Source: an uncultured bacterium
GTDB lineage: Bacteria > Cyanobacteriota > Vampirovibrionia > Gastranaerophilales > Gastranaerophilaceae
Assembly: GCA_900314375.1 (NCBI GenBank)
Contig: OMVC01000104.1
Location: 1-6,848, forward strand
Length of the DNA stretch: 6,848 nucleotides
Direction: 5' to 3'
In this document: one piece after another, positions 4,877-6,848 of the stretch
Layout of the letters: each line of letters opens with the position of its first letter
Position numbering within the stretch: position 1 is the stretch's first letter
Notes under the pieces: model-generated
Databases searched by the model: none
Told to the model about the DNA's origin: nothing
The model's input: the letters and a program-made list of their open reading frames with translations, nothing else
Position numbers and translations under genes: made by a program

Positions 4877-5838
4877 GATTTCACCTCCACATTTGTTGAA
4901 TATCCCATCTGTTTATCAATGGTGTGGTGTGCCTCTGTGATGTGGTATTTCCCTGAAAAATTGCCGACATCTTTTATTTCAACATTTAATCCTGCGATTA
5001 AATACGGATTTCCCGGCATTGATAAAGAGCCTTCAATGGTATGGTTACCATTAGAAAGTGCCGCCTTTGCTTTTATTAATGCCTGTTGTTTATTTTCACA
5101 TCGACAGTCAAGTTTCAAAGTGTCACCTTTAACACATTTGTCATTCTTGGCAGTAGCCGAGACAACTTTGCCTGTCTTTGGATTTTTGTATGTTACAGAA
5201 ACGGATTTATAATTGTGGCTCGTTTTTTCTCTTAAGCTGATGGTTGATAAATCTGTCTTATATAAAATCTTGGCAGAATCAGCGTTTATAAGTTTTTCTG
5301 TTTTATAAAATACGAGGTTGCCCTCTGCAATTTTGAAAATATAACCGTACTCTTCAGCAACACGTTTCAGGAATGTTAAATCCCTCTCGTGGTTTTGAGT
5401 TATCCTTTCAACTTTTATATTCTCAATATTTCCGACAAGTGTCAGGTTGTGCCGTTTTGCGACTTCATTTGCAATCTGTTGCAGGGTTTTATTTTCGTAC
5501 CCGATAGAGTTTTCTTGACGGAATGATTTTTTAATTCCTGTGGCAAGACCTTTAACGATAATTATGTCCGGCGGAGAGTTCAGTTCTATTTCGTCAATCT
5601 CAAATATTCCGCAGTTTAATAATTTTTCCCCTGCATAACCAATGAACAGACGGAGTGCATCACCTTTAGATGGTATCCACGCACCGTTCCATAAACCTTC
5701 AGAATTTTCAAGGGTGATTGTTATTTCATCAGATTGTCCATGTTCAAAATCAGAATACTCAATATTCAGGACATAATCAGATACATCCTTTGTAATATTT
5801 TTTTGATTGTATTCTAATTTAAAAATTGGGGTTAACAT
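4870..5838 (-). CDS. D: Late control / tail hub protein gpD
   Basis: A 322-residue protein of the phage late control gene D family, homologous to the T4 gp27 / VgrG hub. It forms the ring that joins the tail tube to the spike V encoded next. Visible features are an N-terminal hub barrel (MLTPIFKLEYN, then SDEITITLENSEGLW and the GDALRLFIGY strand), a middle domain (NKTLQQIANEVAKRHNL, then HERDLTFLKRVAEEYGYIF), and a C-terminal barrel with SMPGNPYLIAGLNVEIKD and FSGKYHITEAHHTI. That C-terminal block is diagnostic of the family. An upstream in-frame TTG at 5850 would add four residues, but GGAG (5848-5845) lies six bases before the ATG at 5838, so the ATG is chosen. It overlaps the X stop by one base and V by seven. 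P2 gpD is about 387 residues, so this is a shorter member. Confidence 0.92.
   Translation of the reverse strand: MLTPIFKLEYNQKNITKDVSDYVLNIEYSDFEHGQSDEITITLENSEGLWNGAWIPSKGDALRLFIGYAGEKLLNCGIFEIDEIELNSPPDIIIVKGLATGIKKSFRQENSIGYENKTLQQIANEVAKRHNLTLVGNIENIKVERITQNHERDLTFLKRVAEEYGYIFKIAEGNLVFYKTEKLINADSAKILYKTDLSTISLREKTSHNYKSVSVTYKNPKTGKVVSATAKNDKCVKGDTLKLDCRCENKQQALIKAKAALSNGNHTIEGSLSMPGNPYLIAGLNVEIKDVGNFSGKYHITEAHHTIDKQMGYSTNVEVKSC
4884..4888 (-). promoter_or_regulatory. Strong ribosome binding site for the GTG start of V
   Basis: GGAGG lies seven bases before GTG 4876, inside the last codons of D, where it encodes part of VEVKS. It is the evidence for a GTG start and for coupling of V translation to D. 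Confidence 0.8.
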
Positions 5839-6053
5839 TATTTTCTCCAAGGTGGTAGGGTAAATTTTATGGTTTCGGATTCATCCAAGACAGGAATTTT
5901 AAGTCTGATTCCTGATTCTAATATCGGGGTGATGGGTACTTTTGGGTTTGCTTGTATAATTGGCTCGTACTTTGTCGGGTTTTTATAAAATTTATACGCA
6001 ATTAAATCCCATCGGTCTTTGTCTTTTGTGATGTATGAGTAATATTCGCTCAT
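5838..6053 (-). CDS. X: Tail protein X, small LysM-like baseplate protein
   Basis: A 71-residue protein of the phage tail protein X family (P2 gpX is of similar size). The LysM-like fold is visible: a YITKDKDRWDLIAYKFY opening, in which the Trp-Asp-x-Ile-Ala helix follows the first strand, then PIIQANP (31-37) and a final strand SGIRLKIPV (47-55). The C-terminal LPPWRK is characteristic of gpX. In related contractile systems small LysM proteins clamp the tail hub or inner baseplate, so that role is inferred here. Its ATG overlaps the U stop (ATGA, 6050-6053), and its TAA overlaps the D start (TAATG), so all three genes are probably translationally coupled. Its ribosome site is only a weak purine run (AAGAAGAAAGA). 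Confidence 0.92.
   Translation of the reverse strand: MSEYYSYITKDKDRWDLIAYKFYKNPTKYEPIIQANPKVPITPILESGIRLKIPVLDESETIKFTLPPWRK
5845..5848 (-). promoter_or_regulatory. Ribosome binding site that fixes the D start
   Basis: GGAG sits six bases upstream of ATG 5838. The same bases would lie inside the coding sequence if translation began at the TTG at 5850. The site therefore favours the ATG, whose first base is shared with the X stop (TAATG). Confidence 0.75.
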
Positions 6054-6472
6054 TCTTTCTTCTTAAGTCCTTTTTCTTCTTCCTCGTCTTCAGGTATTTT
6101 TCCTGCGTATTCTTTTAGTTGAAGTTCAACCTGAATTGCTATCAAATCACCTTCAGGACTTGTTTGTTCAGTTGTCTTTTGTATTTGAGAAATGACAAAT
6201 GCTCCGACATATTCGCCATTCCCTTTTATGAATTTGAGCGGTTTTCCGAGTTGTGCTTCCGTTCTTATTTTTAGAATTTCATCTTCCGGCACACAGAAGT
6301 TTGAATGTAAATTCAGTTTTATTGTGAACTCTTGCAGGTTCTCACCCATAAACTGTAAGAGGGTTTTGTTGTTTATTCGCTCGTGTTCTGCGTAATTGTA
6401 AGTTACGGTTGAATTTATTCCGTCAAAGTAAGTTATTAAATCAAATTGAATATCGCCAAGTTGAGCAAACAT
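6050..6472 (-). CDS. U: Tail protein gpU family (P2-like)
   Basis: A 140-residue protein matching the P2 gpU family in its opening (FAQLGDIQFDL, then a TYFDG turn), in length and in position between the tape measure gene and X. In P2-like phages gpU is required for tail assembly and is thought to act at a tail end. A conserved core runs to about residue 120, with EDEILKIR and GKPLKFIKGNGEYVGAFVISQI around 63-97. The last 15 residues are a charged tail (EDEEEEKGLKKKE), acidic then basic, probably disordered. The ATG at 6472 has an AAGGAAAG ribosome site (6491-6484) at a slightly long spacing, in the 47-base gap after the tape measure stop. The stop TGA overlaps the X start as ATGA. Confidence 0.88.
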   Translation of the reverse strand: MFAQLGDIQFDLITYFDGINSTVTYNYAEHERINNKTLLQFMGENLQEFTIKLNLHSNFCVPEDEILKIRTEAQLGKPLKFIKGNGEYVGAFVISQIQKTTEQTSPEGDLIAIQVELQLKEYAGKIPEDEEEEKGLKKKE

Positions 6473-6519
6473 TTTTTTATTATCTTTCCTTATTTTTGTG
6501 TATTCCTACGATTGTCGTG

Positions 6520-6848
6520 TTAGTACGCCAACCTCTCTTTCCGTTCAAATTCTCTCTTTAATAACGCAACAACTTCGTCTTTGTGCCTTTTTAGAAGTTG
6601 TGAGAATTCATCCTTTGATGCTCCGGCCGGCATTGATATTGTCGGGGAATAATTAACAACAAAAGATGAACCGCCTCCGATTCCGACTCTTCCAAAACTA
6701 CCTTTCGCACCGCTTATCATAAGTCCTAAATTCTTATTCATTGCGTTTACGAGAGGTTGAGGTTTCATAGTTGAAACAATAGTTTCAATAATTTTTACTT
6801 TGTTTAAGTCTTTCAAAGCACCAGTCTTTGCCGGAGAATGAAGATCGG
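6520..6848 (-). CDS. Tail tape measure protein, C-terminal fragment (partial)
   Basis: This is the end of a tape measure protein, which lies inside the tail tube, sets its length during assembly and is ejected with the DNA. The frame is open to the window edge: upstream of a TTG at 6816 it continues in frame as DLHSPAKTGAL, so that TTG is not the true start. The LHSP element resembles the (G)IHSPS motif often found near the C-terminus of tape measure proteins. A glycine-rich stretch and the strand VNYSPTISM follow. The protein ends in a highly charged helix (LLKRHKDEVVALLKREFERK) closing with ERLAY, a typical tape measure tail. The gene lies immediately before U, as T does in P2-like phages. 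The assignment rests on these motifs and position; the long helical body is outside the window, so length cannot be judged. Confidence 0.82.
   Translation of the reverse strand, partial: DLHSPAKTGALKDLNKVKIIETIVSTMKPQPLVNAMNKNLGLMISGAKGSFGRVGIGGGSSFVVNYSPTISMPAGASKDEFSQLLKRHKDEVVALLKREFERKERLAY

Noticed and set aside
5839..5850. TTG start for D at 5850
   Set aside because: GGAG at 5848-5845 is well placed for the ATG at 5838, which also makes the common TAATG junction with X.
6473..6519. Small gene between the tape measure and U
   Set aside because: The gap is only 47 bases and holds just the U ribosome site.

Overview
The window is a stretch of the tail-assembly module of a contractile-tailed (Myoviridae-type, P2-like) prophage, or of a phage-derived tail particle. 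All structural genes lie on the minus strand, so the module reads from the right edge to the left. Base composition is AT-rich (roughly 33-50% G+C in the tail-gene lines I counted). Strong GGAGG ribosome sites precede most genes. TGA is used as a stop (U, W and I), consistent with the standard bacterial code. The host cannot be named from this sequence. A low-GC bacterium is likely, and a gut commensal is only a guess.

Layout in transcription order: the C-terminus of the tape measure protein (6848-6520); the tail proteins U (6472-6050) and X, a LysM-like protein (6053-5838); the hub protein D (5838-4870); and the spike V (4876-4379). A 632-base interruption follows, holding a ParD/ParE-type toxin-antitoxin pair on the opposite strand (3827-4364). 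The series then resumes with the baseplate wedge proteins W (3746-3387), J (3390-2275) and I (2282-1761). It ends with a short gpH-type collar fibre (1764-1087), a second fibre (1072-389) and a third fibre running off the left edge (389-1). Apart from the toxin-antitoxin interruption, the genes overlap by 1-8 bases or are separated by at most 47 bases.

The tape measure sets tail length. U and X act at the tube and baseplate end. D and V form the central hub and membrane-piercing spike, and W, J and I form the wedges around it. The three fibre proteins carry host binding. They are small separate genes rather than one long H protein, and the second and third share an N-terminal domain, which suggests modular adhesins.

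The most notable points are three. A toxin-antitoxin cassette with its own near-consensus promoter and very low G+C sits exactly at the V/W junction against the direction of the tail operon. Two perfect EF-hand-type calcium-binding loops form a repeat at the C-terminus of the short H fibre. The fibre set shares recurring HTHP and D-G-G-x-F elements. No capsid, terminase, lysis, integrase or repressor gene is visible, so an infectious prophage cannot be told from a headless tail particle here. No tRNA, rRNA, CRISPR array or insertion sequence was seen.
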